Of a stretch of DNA of 64,000 nt, positions 45,536 to 55,065 are shown piece by piece. A model generated the notes under the pieces. The model was not told the DNA's origin. It did not search any database and saw only the letters and a list, made by a program, of their open reading frames with translations. The DNA is from Chitinophaga pollutisoli. Its GTDB lineage: Bacteria > Bacteroidota > Bacteroidia > Chitinophagales > Chitinophagaceae. A program made the translations under genes and the position numbers. Position 1 is the stretch's first letter. The number at the start of each line of letters is the position of its first letter. The DNA lies in the NCBI RefSeq assembly GCF_038396755.1, contig NZ_CP149822.1:3348001-3412000 (forward strand), read 5' to 3'.

Positions 45536-46672
45536 CTAAACAGGCAGCGGCCGCCCCTTAAAGATGTACTGCAGCCTGATGGAGAGTGCGTGGAACAGGA
45601 TTTTTCCGTTAGCATTCCGCTCAATATGGTAAAATGCGTTGTCGAGCGCTTCCATGATCAGGCTCATCTGTCCCAGGTTGGCCAGCTTTTTCAGTTTTTC
45701 GGCGAAATCGATCTCTTCCTGCGAGAAAGCCAGTTGCGCGGGGTCCATGTACTGAACGCGGAGGCTGTGTTCCAGCACGTTGATAAAGTACCGGAGGAAC
45801 TGCTTCTGGTTCTCACGGCCCATTTTAGCGCTGGCGATATGATCCACCCATTCCTGCAACCCCGCCCTGTTGTTCATGAATATGGCATTCAGCCAGTTAC
45901 GCAACAGTTCGTGGTAATCGTTGTCGGAATGGTTGAGCAGGTGCAGCGCTTCGCGGTAGTTGCCCGACGCGATGGTGGCGATCTGGCGGGCGCGCGTTTC
46001 GGGAACGGCGTTCCTTTGCGCGAGGGCCTTTACGATATCGTCTTTCGACAACGGGTTGATCTTAATGAGCTGCGTCCGGGAAAGGATCGTGGCCAGGATC
46101 TGCTCCTGGTTTTCCGCTACGAGGATAAAAACCGTATTGGGCGGTGGTTCCTCGATGAGCTTCAGCAACCTGTTGCCCTCGTTCCCGAGGTATTCCGGCA
46201 TCCACATGAGCAGGATTTTATACTGGCTTTCGAAGCTTTTCAGGTTCAGCTTCCGGATGATATCCTGGCACTCGTGGGCCGTGATATTACCCTGCTTGTT
46301 TTCCGCGCCGATGAACTGCAGCCAGTCGTAAGCGTTCCCGTACGGCTGCTGGCCGATAAACTCCCGCCACTCGGCGATGTAATCGGTGCTCACCGGTTTG
46401 TCACCCGATTTGCGGGGGATAACGGGGTACGAGAAATGAATATCGGGATGGATGTACTTGCTCGATTTGACGCAAGCCTGGCATTTGCCGCAGGCATCAT
46501 TCTCCTGGCGGTCTTCACAGGTGAGATATTGTGCGAAAGCCAGTCCCATAGGCAACCCGCCGGCGCCTTCGGGGGCCAGCATGATCATGGCGTGGCTGAG
46601 CCGGTTATGCTCTACCGCATGTAAAATCTGAGCGCGCGTCGCTTCCTGTCCGATGATATCCGCAAAAAACAT
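45536..46672 (-). CDS. holB: DNA polymerase III delta' subunit
   Basis: 378 residues, clamp-loader AAA+ fold. It begins MFFADIIGQEATRAQILHAV with LSHAMIMLAPEGAGGLPMGLAFA: the P-loop is degenerate, as usual for delta'. The zinc module Cys set (CEDRQENDACGKCQAC) and SRTQLIKINPL (SRC-like sensor with Thr) follow. Works with the tau/gamma and delta subunits to load the sliding clamp. Confidence 0.93.
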   Translation of the reverse strand: MFFADIIGQEATRAQILHAVEHNRLSHAMIMLAPEGAGGLPMGLAFAQYLTCEDRQENDACGKCQACVKSSKYIHPDIHFSYPVIPRKSGDKPVSTDYIAEWREFIGQQPYGNAYDWLQFIGAENKQGNITAHECQDIIRKLNLKSFESQYKILLMWMPEYLGNEGNRLLKLIEEPPPNTVFILVAENQEQILATILSRTQLIKINPLSKDDIVKALAQRNAVPETRARQIATIASGNYREALHLLNHSDNDYHELLRNWLNAIFMNNRAGLQEWVDHIASAKMGRENQKQFLRYFINVLEHSLRVQYMDPAQLAFSQEEIDFAEKLKKLANLGQMSLIMEALDNAFYHIERNANGKILFHALSIRLQYIFKGRPLPV

Positions 46673-46697
46673 GGCCGTAAAAGTAAGGGATAATTGC

Positions 46698-47228
46698 CTA
46701 TTTCCCTTCGATGGCGGCGATCACTTCAGGCGCGTTGGGCGCAGTGCGCGGTTTGAAAACGGCGATGAGCTCGCCTTTCTCGTTCAGCAGGAATTTCTGG
46801 AAGTTCCAGGTCACTTCCCCGCCGTCGAGCTGTTTGGCTTTGGCTTCATCCCCCAGCCATTTATAAATCGGGTGGATGTCCGCCCCTTTCACGGAGATTT
46901 TCGCGGCCATGGGGAATGTCACCGCGTATTCCTTGGAGCAGAAAGCCTTGATGTCGGCGTTGGAACCGGGCTCCTGTCCGCCGAAGTTATTGGCGGGGAA
47001 ACCTACGATCACCAGTTTGCCCTGGTATTTCTTATACAGCTTTTCCAGTTCCGCGTACTGCGGGGTGTTGCCGCACTGCGATGCGGTATTGACGATCAAT
47101 ATCTTCTTCCCCTTATATTTCGAGAAGTCGATCTTCCCGCCTTCGATGGCGTCTACCTTGAAATCGTACACATTACCGAAAAGGAACGGGAAAAAAGCGG
47201 AAAGCAGCAATATTTTAAGCATGTTCAA
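46698..47228 (-). CDS. Glutathione peroxidase-family thiol peroxidase
   Basis: 176 residues with a hydrophobic N-terminus (LKILLLSAFFPFLFG), so probably exported or membrane-tethered. Peroxidatic Cys in NTASQCGNTPQY, the Gln/Asn of FPANNFGGQEPGSN, and the Trp-Asn of TWNFQKFLL complete the catalytic tetrad. Cys in place of Sec suggests thioredoxin-dependent peroxide reduction. A second Cys lies in IKAFCSKEYAV. Confidence 0.92.
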   Translation of the reverse strand: MNMLKILLLSAFFPFLFGNVYDFKVDAIEGGKIDFSKYKGKKILIVNTASQCGNTPQYAELEKLYKKYQGKLVIVGFPANNFGGQEPGSNADIKAFCSKEYAVTFPMAAKISVKGADIHPIYKWLGDEAKAKQLDGGEVTWNFQKFLLNEKGELIAVFKPRTAPNAPEVIAAIEGK

Positions 47229-47298
47229 TCAGTTTTGAGAATTGTTTAAATCTGAGACGTGTATATAAATATACGGAGCAACACCCAAAAATCAAGCC

Positions 47299-47922
47299 CT
47301 ATTTGCCTTGCTGGAGGTAGTTGTCGAGCGGCAGGCGGTTGGTGAGCGAGCGGGCGAGCGTCATTTCATCGGCATATTCCAGTTCCCCGCCGAAAGCGAT
47401 CCCCCGCGCGATGGTGGTCACTTTCACAGGGTAATCCTTCAGCTTTTTGGACAGGTAATAAATGGTCGTATCTCCTTCGATAGTGGGGCTCAGTGCCATA
47501 ATCACCTCCTCCACGCCCAGCTGCTGCACCCGCTCCACGAGCGAATGGATCTGCAGCTGGTCGGGGCCGATCCCGTCGATGGGAGAAATAATCCCCCCCA
47601 GCACATGATACACCCCGTTGAACTGCTGGGTATTTTCGATGGCGATCACATCGCGGATCGATTCCACCACGCACACCACTTTATGGTTGCGCGAACCGCT
47701 GGCGCAAATGGTACACGTATCTTCGTCGGAAACGTTATGGCAGGTTTTACAAAATTTGATCTGCCGCCGCATTTTGGCGATGGCCTCCGCGAACAGTTCG
47801 ACCTGGGCCGTATCCTGCTTCAGCAGGTGCAGCACCAGCCGTAAAGCCGTTTTCTTGCCCACGCCCGGCAGCCGCGCAAACTCGCTGACGGCATTTTCTA
47901 TCAATGCGGAAGAGAAGATCAT
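47299..47922 (-). CDS. recR: Recombination mediator protein RecR
   Basis: 207 residues. An N-terminal helix-hairpin-helix (FARLPGVGKKTALRLVLHL), a zinc finger CKTCHNVSDEDTCTIC and a Toprim domain (VVCVVESIRDVIAIENTQ; DGIGPDQL; VIMALSPTIEGDTT) are all intact. RecR with RecO loads RecA at gaps. Confidence 0.96.
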   Translation of the reverse strand: MIFSSALIENAVSEFARLPGVGKKTALRLVLHLLKQDTAQVELFAEAIAKMRRQIKFCKTCHNVSDEDTCTICASGSRNHKVVCVVESIRDVIAIENTQQFNGVYHVLGGIISPIDGIGPDQLQIHSLVERVQQLGVEEVIMALSPTIEGDTTIYYLSKKLKDYPVKVTTIARGIAFGGELEYADEMTLARSLTNRLPLDNYLQQGK

Positions 47923-47944
47923 ACAGCAAAATTACGGATAATGG

Positions 47945-49420
47945 CTATAGTTTGACGTTAGTGGGAACCGTCCAGTTCTTTTTGACGTTGATGGGATCTT
48001 TGAACGTAAACACCGTCTCCGGCTGCTTTTTCGGGTTGCGGTAGTATATCCCTGTGTCCCATACGCCGTTGAAGTTCCGGTCAACGATAATCCGGATCTC
48101 GTACTCCCCGGGCTGGATGAGCCCGCGTTGCCATTTCCCGTTTTTAGCCGGACCGGAATACTTCACCTCTTTTCCGCCGCTAACGAGCTGTACCACAAAC
48201 TGGTAGCTGGTGTCGCTTTCGGGGAGGATGAGGCGGGCGCTGTCGCCGATGCTCACGTCAACCGTAACGGTACCGTAGTCGTCGAGCTGTTTGGCTTCGA
48301 AGCGGACCGTATCCGCCTTGGCGGTTTGCAGGCCGGTAGTATCGGTGGCGAAGCCCGCCGGCAGAATAAGCTCATACGGCTTGCCGGGCTTCCAGTCATA
48401 GGCGAGTTTATAGCGCTTGGCGGTCGTGTCCGCCGGGGAAATGCCGAAGGTAACGGACCGGCGGGTCGTGTCTTCCAACAGTAATACCACGGAAGAATCG
48501 AGGCTGCGGAGGGGGAAATTGAAGGAAAGCGTCAGGCTGTCGCCCAGTTCCTGGCGGCCGCCACTCAGTTCGGCGCTGGCCAGCAGTTTGGGTTTCTTTT
48601 TGTCGTCTTTCTTTTTGTCTTCCTGCGGCTGCGGCTCTTCCGGCACGTCCAGCTCTTCGTATTTTGGCCGCAACGAGTCCGGCTCCTTGAACAGCGACAT
48701 ATTTATGTCGGTCATGGCTTCGGTAAGGTCCAGCGGTTCTTCGCGGAAGGCGATCAACTCAGTCGCTTCGGTGTATTGAAAATCGCGGTTTTCTTCTTTC
48801 AGCGCAAATATCTTGTAAGTGCCGGGTTTCAGATTCTTGAAGCGGTAACTGCCGTTGCCGCGGGTTTTAGCCAGGTAAAGCGGTTTTTCCTTCGACACCA
48901 CGGAATCTTCCGTGATATTCGAATACAGCATCACGGCCACGTTACTGTCCGGTTTGCCGGTTTCGGCGATGAGGATGGTGCCCGTCAGCGTGAGGGAATC
49001 CAGGTAATCGCCTGTGGATACTACATATTGGAAATCTTCGATCGGGTTGCGCTCGTTCACGTCCTTCACCGCGTCGCCGAGATTGAAGGTATAGGTGGTA
49101 TTCGGTTGCAGGGAATCCTTGATTTCCATGGTGATGGTGCGCAGCTTCGCCAAAATCACGGGCGTACGCTTCAGCGTGGGCGAAACGATCAGTTTCTCCA
49201 AAACGTTATCCAGCTCCACGTACTCATCGAACCGGAAAGTCACCTTCTGGGCCTTGAAATGGAGGGTGGAGTCGGGCGGGGAGATGGAAAGAACCCTCGG
49301 CGCCAGGGTGTCCCGCGGACCGCCCCCGGGCGGCACGATGTTGGCGCAACTGGTAAAAAAGATACCGTACACCGCCACAGCGATCCAAAAGCCGATCCAG
49401 CCACGCATGATATGATTCAT
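47945..49420 (-). CDS. Ig-like-domain lipoprotein
   Basis: 491 residues. An N-terminal membrane segment ends in a lipobox FFTSC followed by ANIVPPGGGPRDTLAPRVL, the standard opening of a Bacteroidota SbsA_Ig-like lipoprotein. An SbsA-type Ig domain (30-130), a carboxypeptidase-regulatory-like sandwich (about 140-220, TRGNGSYRFKNLKPGTYKIFAL), a Lys/Asp-rich linker (KKKDDKKKPK) and a C-terminal beta domain follow. Probable outer-membrane surface or periplasmic structural protein. Confidence 0.85.
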   Translation of the reverse strand: MNHIMRGWIGFWIAVAVYGIFFTSCANIVPPGGGPRDTLAPRVLSISPPDSTLHFKAQKVTFRFDEYVELDNVLEKLIVSPTLKRTPVILAKLRTITMEIKDSLQPNTTYTFNLGDAVKDVNERNPIEDFQYVVSTGDYLDSLTLTGTILIAETGKPDSNVAVMLYSNITEDSVVSKEKPLYLAKTRGNGSYRFKNLKPGTYKIFALKEENRDFQYTEATELIAFREEPLDLTEAMTDINMSLFKEPDSLRPKYEELDVPEEPQPQEDKKKDDKKKPKLLASAELSGGRQELGDSLTLSFNFPLRSLDSSVVLLLEDTTRRSVTFGISPADTTAKRYKLAYDWKPGKPYELILPAGFATDTTGLQTAKADTVRFEAKQLDDYGTVTVDVSIGDSARLILPESDTSYQFVVQLVSGGKEVKYSGPAKNGKWQRGLIQPGEYEIRIIVDRNFNGVWDTGIYYRNPKKQPETVFTFKDPINVKKNWTVPTNVKL

Positions 49421-49475
49421 AATTCCTATTCGCTGAATTTTATGATTTGCAAACTTACAGTTTGTTGGCCATTAT

Positions 49476-52400
49476 TTATTCTTCCTCCTCCACCAGGGTG
49501 TGCAGGGCCACCTCCAGCTTGTTGTCTTTCACGAAGTTGCACCAACGGCAATCGTCTTTCCCGCAGCCGGTGTAAAACTCCTTGTTCTGGATGCGGACCC
49601 AGGTATCCCGGATCTGCTGGCTCACCGTGGTAATATCTTCCGGAAGGATGTCGATCTTCTCCTTAAAATATTCCTTCTGCTTGTTCGGTTCCACGAAATC
49701 GAATTCCGTGCTCACTACGTGCCAGTTCTTCTGCTTGTAGTTGTCGAGCAGGATCTTATAGAAAACGGCCTGGCGCCAATAGTCGCCCCCGTTAGGATTG
49801 CGATCGTTGGGCCGGTCGAATTTCTTGTAGTCTTTCTTCGTTTTCTCGTAATCCCCGGTCTTGTAATCCACCACGTTCACGTCGCTGCCGTTGAATTCGA
49901 GTTTGTCGATCTTCCCTTTCAGCGGCACGCCGTTCACCACCACGTTGCGGACGTTCCGCTCGATGCTCACGATGCGGTTCCAGACCGGCAGGTATTTGTC
50001 GTAATAATTGGTCAGGATGTCTTCTCCGTATTCCATTCTCCGGTTGAAAGCCTCTTTGGTAAAGGCTTCCCTGCTGCGGAGCATGCTGTATCGGAAATCT
50101 TTGATAAACTCATCCTTCTGCGGAAACTCGTTTTTCTCCTGCATTTTCTGGAACAGCTTCTCCAGCGCAAAGTGCACCGCCGACCCGAATTCCGTATTCT
50201 CCGAGCGGCCGGAAGGCACGCGCAAAAGATTTTGATAGAAGAAGGAAAGCGGGCAGTGCAGGTAGTTGTTGAGCGCCGTCACGTTCATGGTGAAGCCGCT
50301 CAGTAGGTTGTCGATGAAAAGCTGATCCACTTTCTCGATCTCCGGCGCCTGTTCCTTGCCGTACTGCAGGATCTCGAATTCGAACATCGTTTCGTCTGGC
50401 ATGGTCACCGTTTCCACGGGCAACTGGTGCACCTGCTGAATCTCCGCCACGAACACGCTGGGAACCAACGGTTTGCCATCCTGTTTGAAGTCAGGGTAGC
50501 TGATGTAGAGATGTTTTTCGGCGCGGGTGATGGCTACGTAAAAAAGCCGCCGCAATTCCTGCTGGTCGGTGGAAATGGCTTCGGTGGAAAAAACGGTGTC
50601 TGGGAAAGAGAACCCGCCGCTCATCTTTTTCTTGCCTTCCCAGATGCTGGAGGTAACGCCAGCCAGGAACACGTATTCGAATTCCAGTCCTTTGGAACCA
50701 TGCGCCGTGAGCAGGTTCACGCCTTTTTCGTTCCCGGAAACCTGTATCAGCGGGATGGACAGACCGTTTGTTTCCATGAGGTCGATGGTTTCGAGAAGTT
50801 TGACGATGCCCATTTCCGGGTGGCGCCGCGTTTCTTCCTTCACGAAATCGAACAGTGCCTGTAGTACTTTCATGAGCCAGATTTTTTCCGGGCTGGCCAT
50901 GATGTAATTGAGGATGCCGCCTTCGCTGATGACGTTGGAAAACAACTGCTGCAGGGTGATGTTATGGGCGTCGCCGATCCATTTTTCGAGGAGTCGCGCC
51001 AGCCGCAGGGCTTCGTCGTGCGGTGCGAGCGAGAACAGCGTGGGGTTGCGCGTGCCCACCCATTCCTGGAGGTATTTGCGGATGGAGGATTTTTCGGCAT
51101 AGCCTTTTTCCGCCACTTCTATGCTGATGCGAGCCGTTTCGATGGGTGGCACTTTATAAAAATCGTAGTGCAGCAGCTCGAAAAGGATATCGTCGCCGCT
51201 GTAAGGCGTTTCCAGCTCCCGCGCGATGTACCGCAGGATCTGCAAAACCTTTTTGGCAAAGGGGATCTCGAACAGGTTCTGGTTACGTTTCGAGAAGAAA
51301 GGCACGCCCTTCAGCCGGAAATACTGCGCCAACTCTTCACCATACCGGTTTTCTTTATAAATAATGGCGATCTTCCCCGGCATCACGCCTTTCGCCAGAA
51401 TACGCTCCACTTCGAGGGTGATATGCGCCATTTCGTCGCGCGGGGTGTTGTACCGGCGGATCACCGGCGGTAGGTTCAGCGGTGTGAGCTTGTCGTTGGA
51501 AGCTTGCAGCTGCTTGCTCAGCCCCGGCAACTTATCTACCAGCCGCGACCCTTCGTTATGCGCGATCACCGACATCGACACGTCCAGGATATTCTGCACC
51601 GACCGGTAATTCTGCGTCAGCACCACCGTCCGTAGGTCATGCGCGAGATGGTCGTTGGCGAATTGCTCCATGTTTTCCACATTGGCGCCCTGGAAACGGT
51701 AAATCGACTGGTCATCATCCCCCACAACGAACACGTTCGGTTTTTCCTCGCCGGAAGTGAGCAATCCAATGAGCATGTTCTGGGTACCGCTGGTGTCCTG
51801 GTATTCGTCCACCAGTATATATTGAAATCTTTCCTTGTAATCGAGCAGCAGGTTGGGATGTTCTTTGAAGGCGCGGATCACCCAGTTGATCATGTCGTCG
51901 AAATCATAGCGGTTGGCTTTGTGCATGAGCTGCTGGAAGATGTCGAACTGCTCAACTGCCGCCAGCAATCTGGTCATTTTCTCCCTTTCGCCGTTGATTT
52001 TTTCCTGCTTGAGATCTCCTTTTTTGAACCGGCCCTGGTTGCGTTTATAAATATATTCTTCCCGCTCAGGCAGGCTTTCTACGTATGCTTCCACGCGTTC
52101 GCGGATGAACGGGACCGTCCAGCCCTCGCGCTTCATGGTGGAAAACAGGTTGGCGAGATTGCGCATGTCGAAGTACACATCGCCCCGGTAACGCTTCAGC
52201 GGGTTTTCTTTAGAGAAACCGTCGATCAGCGTTTTGAGTAACTGGATCTTCTCCAGGTCGGAGATCGGGTCCAGTACATTTTTTTCGAACAACGACAAAT
52301 TATCCTGGATCACTTCGTTGCAAAACGAGTGGAATGTATGGATGTTGACGCGGTACGCATCGGGCCCGATAAAATCGGTGAGCCTTTTGCGCATGGCCAC

Positions 52401-52631
52401 CGTACCGGCGTCCGTGTAGGTGAGGCAGAGGATGTTGTGGGGAAGAAAGTCGGTGTCGCGGAGGATTTTGCCGATGCGCGACGCCAGGATCTGCGTCTTT
52501 CCCGTACCCGGACCGGCGATTACCATCACCGGACCTTCGGTATTGTCTACGGCTTCCCTTTGCGCGCTGTTAAGGCGGGCATACACTTCTTCGTACCGTT
52601 GGTTATATTGTTCCTGTTGCGGATTGCTCAT
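49476..52631 (-). CDS. UvrD/AddA-type superfamily I helicase with C-terminal PD-(D/E)XK nuclease
   Basis: 1051 residues. Walker A is AGPGTGKTQ, the DExx box LVDEYQDTSGTQ, motif III GDDDQSIYRFQGAN, motif IV-V LLTAHGSKGLEFEYVFLAG and motif VI YVAITRAEKHLY. The C-terminal nuclease has GKIDKLEF...DVNVVDYKTG and four Cys suited to an AddB-like FeS staple (one in YLHCPLSF, three in CGKDDCRWC). It likely processes DNA ends for recombination. The ATG overlaps the repaired stop of the upstream DUF3298 gene by four bases (ATGA). Confidence 0.93.
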   Translation of the reverse strand: MSNPQQEQYNQRYEEVYARLNSAQREAVDNTEGPVMVIAGPGTGKTQILASRIGKILRDTDFLPHNILCLTYTDAGTVAMRKRLTDFIGPDAYRVNIHTFHSFCNEVIQDNLSLFEKNVLDPISDLEKIQLLKTLIDGFSKENPLKRYRGDVYFDMRNLANLFSTMKREGWTVPFIRERVEAYVESLPEREEYIYKRNQGRFKKGDLKQEKINGEREKMTRLLAAVEQFDIFQQLMHKANRYDFDDMINWVIRAFKEHPNLLLDYKERFQYILVDEYQDTSGTQNMLIGLLTSGEEKPNVFVVGDDDQSIYRFQGANVENMEQFANDHLAHDLRTVVLTQNYRSVQNILDVSMSVIAHNEGSRLVDKLPGLSKQLQASNDKLTPLNLPPVIRRYNTPRDEMAHITLEVERILAKGVMPGKIAIIYKENRYGEELAQYFRLKGVPFFSKRNQNLFEIPFAKKVLQILRYIARELETPYSGDDILFELLHYDFYKVPPIETARISIEVAEKGYAEKSSIRKYLQEWVGTRNPTLFSLAPHDEALRLARLLEKWIGDAHNITLQQLFSNVISEGGILNYIMASPEKIWLMKVLQALFDFVKEETRRHPEMGIVKLLETIDLMETNGLSIPLIQVSGNEKGVNLLTAHGSKGLEFEYVFLAGVTSSIWEGKKKMSGGFSFPDTVFSTEAISTDQQELRRLFYVAITRAEKHLYISYPDFKQDGKPLVPSVFVAEIQQVHQLPVETVTMPDETMFEFEILQYGKEQAPEIEKVDQLFIDNLLSGFTMNVTALNNYLHCPLSFFYQNLLRVPSGRSENTEFGSAVHFALEKLFQKMQEKNEFPQKDEFIKDFRYSMLRSREAFTKEAFNRRMEYGEDILTNYYDKYLPVWNRIVSIERNVRNVVVNGVPLKGKIDKLEFNGSDVNVVDYKTGDYEKTKKDYKKFDRPNDRNPNGGDYWRQAVFYKILLDNYKQKNWHVVSTEFDFVEPNKQKEYFKEKIDILPEDITTVSQQIRDTWVRIQNKEFYTGCGKDDCRWCNFVKDNKLEVALHTLVEEEE

Positions 52632-53775
52632 GGCTTAGTTGGTAAATATGCCGGCTGCACGACGGACCGGATCTCGTTCCAGGGAACGAATAAAGTGATC
52701 TGTCCGGCTGCGTATGCGGCGATTTCATAGGGAACGAAACTGAAAACGGCCCCTTTGTTTGTCAGATAAAAATTGTCGTTCGGCACGATGTTTTTGTTGA
52801 AGAGCCCCCCTTGTCCAGCGATTCCCCCGCCGGCACATTGTACTGCCTGCGATAGGATTTTTCCAGCGCGGCGCCCAGCACCGATTTATATCCCGGTTTG
52901 AACACGTCCGTCACTTTCAGCTTCTTTTTGGCGGCGAGGTCGTATGCTTCAAAAGTAGTGCCGTAGTTCCCGTGCGCGCCGCCGCTGTAATCATATTCCA
53001 TTTTCCCGATGGTGAGGTAAGGGTATTTATTCCATACCACGCTTTCCGTCGCATGCGACTCCCAGTTCCAGGCGGCGCCCGGACCAAATTCGAGATCCGA
53101 CGAATCGGAGATCTTCGCATTTTCCTGGTAAGCGGAAAGATAACCCAATACCGAAGATTTCAGCTGTTGCATGGGCATGTCGCCAGGTTTCATTTCCGGC
53201 TGCATTGATTTTCGGAGGAATTCGATCACGTCCTGGTCTGCCCCGCCCAACGGCCAAACCATCGCCGCGCTCGAGCGGGCAACGGGAGACGCCGGATCGT
53301 TCGGGTGCAGTTTCGCCGAATCCTCGAACATAAACGCAACGAACGTGATGATGCTATCCATATCTTTCACCAGGTCGAAGCCGAAAGTATCTTCATTACC
53401 CGTCCACACGCCATGGTATTGCCCGCCGTTGAACACGCCGCTGAACATGTTCTCATTGTTCACGCCGGCATATTCCGCGAAAAACAAGCTGTCGGCCGTT
53501 TCGCGGGAAAGTGTGATGCCAATGGGTTCGCCTATTTTATCATATACATACCAGCCTTCGTATTTACCAGGGGCATATTTCACGAGTTGCATCGTAGCCG
53601 GCTGGCCGGCCAGTTTTCCGGTGTATTGAATGTAAAATGACGGGGCGACGGGCACGGGTACCGCTGCAATGGAGGCAACGGTGTTACTATCGCCGGTGGC
53701 GGCGGATTTATTTTGCCCGGACTGGCAGGCACAGAAAAAGGCCAGCGCCGTAAGCTTGCAGATCAACATTCTCAT
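52628..53775 (-). CDS. DUF3298/RsiV-like lipoprotein, copy A (C-terminus frameshifted)
   Basis: A lipobox-like FFCAC precedes QSGQNKSAATGD. The DUF3298 domain is recognised by KYPYLTIGKMEYDYSGGAHGNYG split at the GGAHG and by VFKPGYKSVLGAALEKSYRRQYNVPAGES. As read, the frame ends at 52762 with a nonsense tail. One extra base in the run at 52805-52810 gives LFNKNIVPNDNFYLTNKG, then VPYEIAAYAAGQITLFVPW, which matches copy B, and a stop at 52628. The repaired protein is about 382 residues and overlaps the helicase start (ATGA). Function unknown; RsiV relatives bind lysozyme. Confidence 0.85.
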
Positions 53776-53827
53776 GATGGCCGTAGATTACGGGCGTAAA
53801 TTACCACAAAACCGCGAAACTGCGGGG

Positions 53828-54964
53828 CTACCGGAAGTACTCCTCGCGCACTACGGTTTTGATGTCGGCCCAGGGTACGAACAGGGTGATCTGTCCGGCT
53901 GCATAGGCGGCGATTTCGTAGGGCGTGTAGCTGAAACCAACGCCGTGGGAAGTGAGGAAGAAGTTGTCTCCCGGCTCGATTTTCTTCACTTGCAGGCCGG
54001 CGTCGGTGAGGGATTGATTGGCCGGGACTTTATACTTTTTCCGGTAGGATTTTTCCAGGGCGGCGGTTACGGTGGGTTTGTAACCGGGTTTGAAGACGTC
54101 CGCGGGTGTAAGTTTTTTGGATTGGGAAAGATCGTACACGGAGAAGAGCGATCCTCCGTTCCCGTGTGCCCCGCCGGTGAAATCATACACCCAGTCTTCG
54201 ATGACGAGATAGGGCCATTTGTTCCAGGCTACCACCGAGCCGGATTCGGCGCTCCATTGCCAGGAGGGGCCGTCGTTCATGCTGGCGGAGTCTATGGAAG
54301 CAGCGTTGCTTTTGTAGCTGGCAAAGAAGGAATCCGCCCCGTTTTTGAGGAGGGAGGCCGGTGTTTCGCCGGCTTTGAGGCCTGGGGCGAGGGCTTGCCG
54401 GAGGAAGGTGATCACCGGCTCGGCGGCTCCGCCTGTGGGCCAAATCGTGTAAGCGGAGGCGGTGGCGACGGGAGATCGGGCGTTGTCGGGCAATAATTTG
54501 GCGGAATCGGAGAATGCCACCACGGAGAAGGTGACCGCGCTGTCGTTGTTTTCCTTCAGGTCGAAATCAAAATTATGCGTAGCGTTGATCCATTTTCCCT
54601 TGAAATGCCCGTCGGGGCTCACGATCCCGCGAATCACGCCATCCTCGTCGGTGTAGCCTTCATTCACGATGATGCTGTCGTCCGTCCGGTTTTCGCCATA
54701 AAACGGGCGGAGGGAAATCGGTTCGCCGTGATGATCGTAGGCATACCAGCCACGAAGGTCGGTGGTGGCCGGACCGTTTTTCTGCAGGAGCAGTGTTATG
54801 GGTTGGTCTGCGATCGTGCCGGTGAAACGTTTGGCCCAGGTGGGCGTGAGCGCCCCGTCGTCGGCGGGCGCAACGGTACTGTCGGCCGATCCGGCGGATT
54901 TCGGGCTTTGCTGGCAGGCGGCCAGGGTGAGGAGCGCGGCGGGAACAATCAGGTGTTTATGCAT
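53828..54964 (-). CDS. DUF3298/RsiV-like lipoprotein, copy B
   Basis: 378 residues, lipobox ALLTLAAC then QQSPKSAGSAD. The N-terminal ~130 residues are a beta-rich domain (FTGTIADQPITLLLQ, WYAYDHHGEPISL). The C-terminal DUF3298 part has DFTGGAHGNGGS and TPYEIAAYAAGQITLFVPW. Paralogue of the next gene on the strand. Both likely sit on the periplasmic face of the membrane. There is no adjacent ECF sigma factor, so an anti-sigma role as in B. subtilis RsiV is not supported. Confidence 0.85.
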   Translation of the reverse strand: MHKHLIVPAALLTLAACQQSPKSAGSADSTVAPADDGALTPTWAKRFTGTIADQPITLLLQKNGPATTDLRGWYAYDHHGEPISLRPFYGENRTDDSIIVNEGYTDEDGVIRGIVSPDGHFKGKWINATHNFDFDLKENNDSAVTFSVVAFSDSAKLLPDNARSPVATASAYTIWPTGGAAEPVITFLRQALAPGLKAGETPASLLKNGADSFFASYKSNAASIDSASMNDGPSWQWSAESGSVVAWNKWPYLVIEDWVYDFTGGAHGNGGSLFSVYDLSQSKKLTPADVFKPGYKPTVTAALEKSYRKKYKVPANQSLTDAGLQVKKIEPGDNFFLTSHGVGFSYTPYEIAAYAAGQITLFVPWADIKTVVREEYFR

Positions 54965-55039
54965 GGTGGTGTTTTGTCGGGTTGATGGAAATTACCAGTA
55001 ATAGAGACACTCGTCAACCTAAGAAGGTTCAATAACCCG

Positions 55040-55047
55040 TAATTTTG
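55040..55047 (+). promoter_or_regulatory. -7 box of the pdxH promoter
   Basis: TAATTTTG, an exact TAnnTTTG match, 18 bp before the ATG at 55066. No clear -33 element. Confidence 0.45.
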
Positions 55048-55065
55048 TAAAAAATTAGCCGGAAG

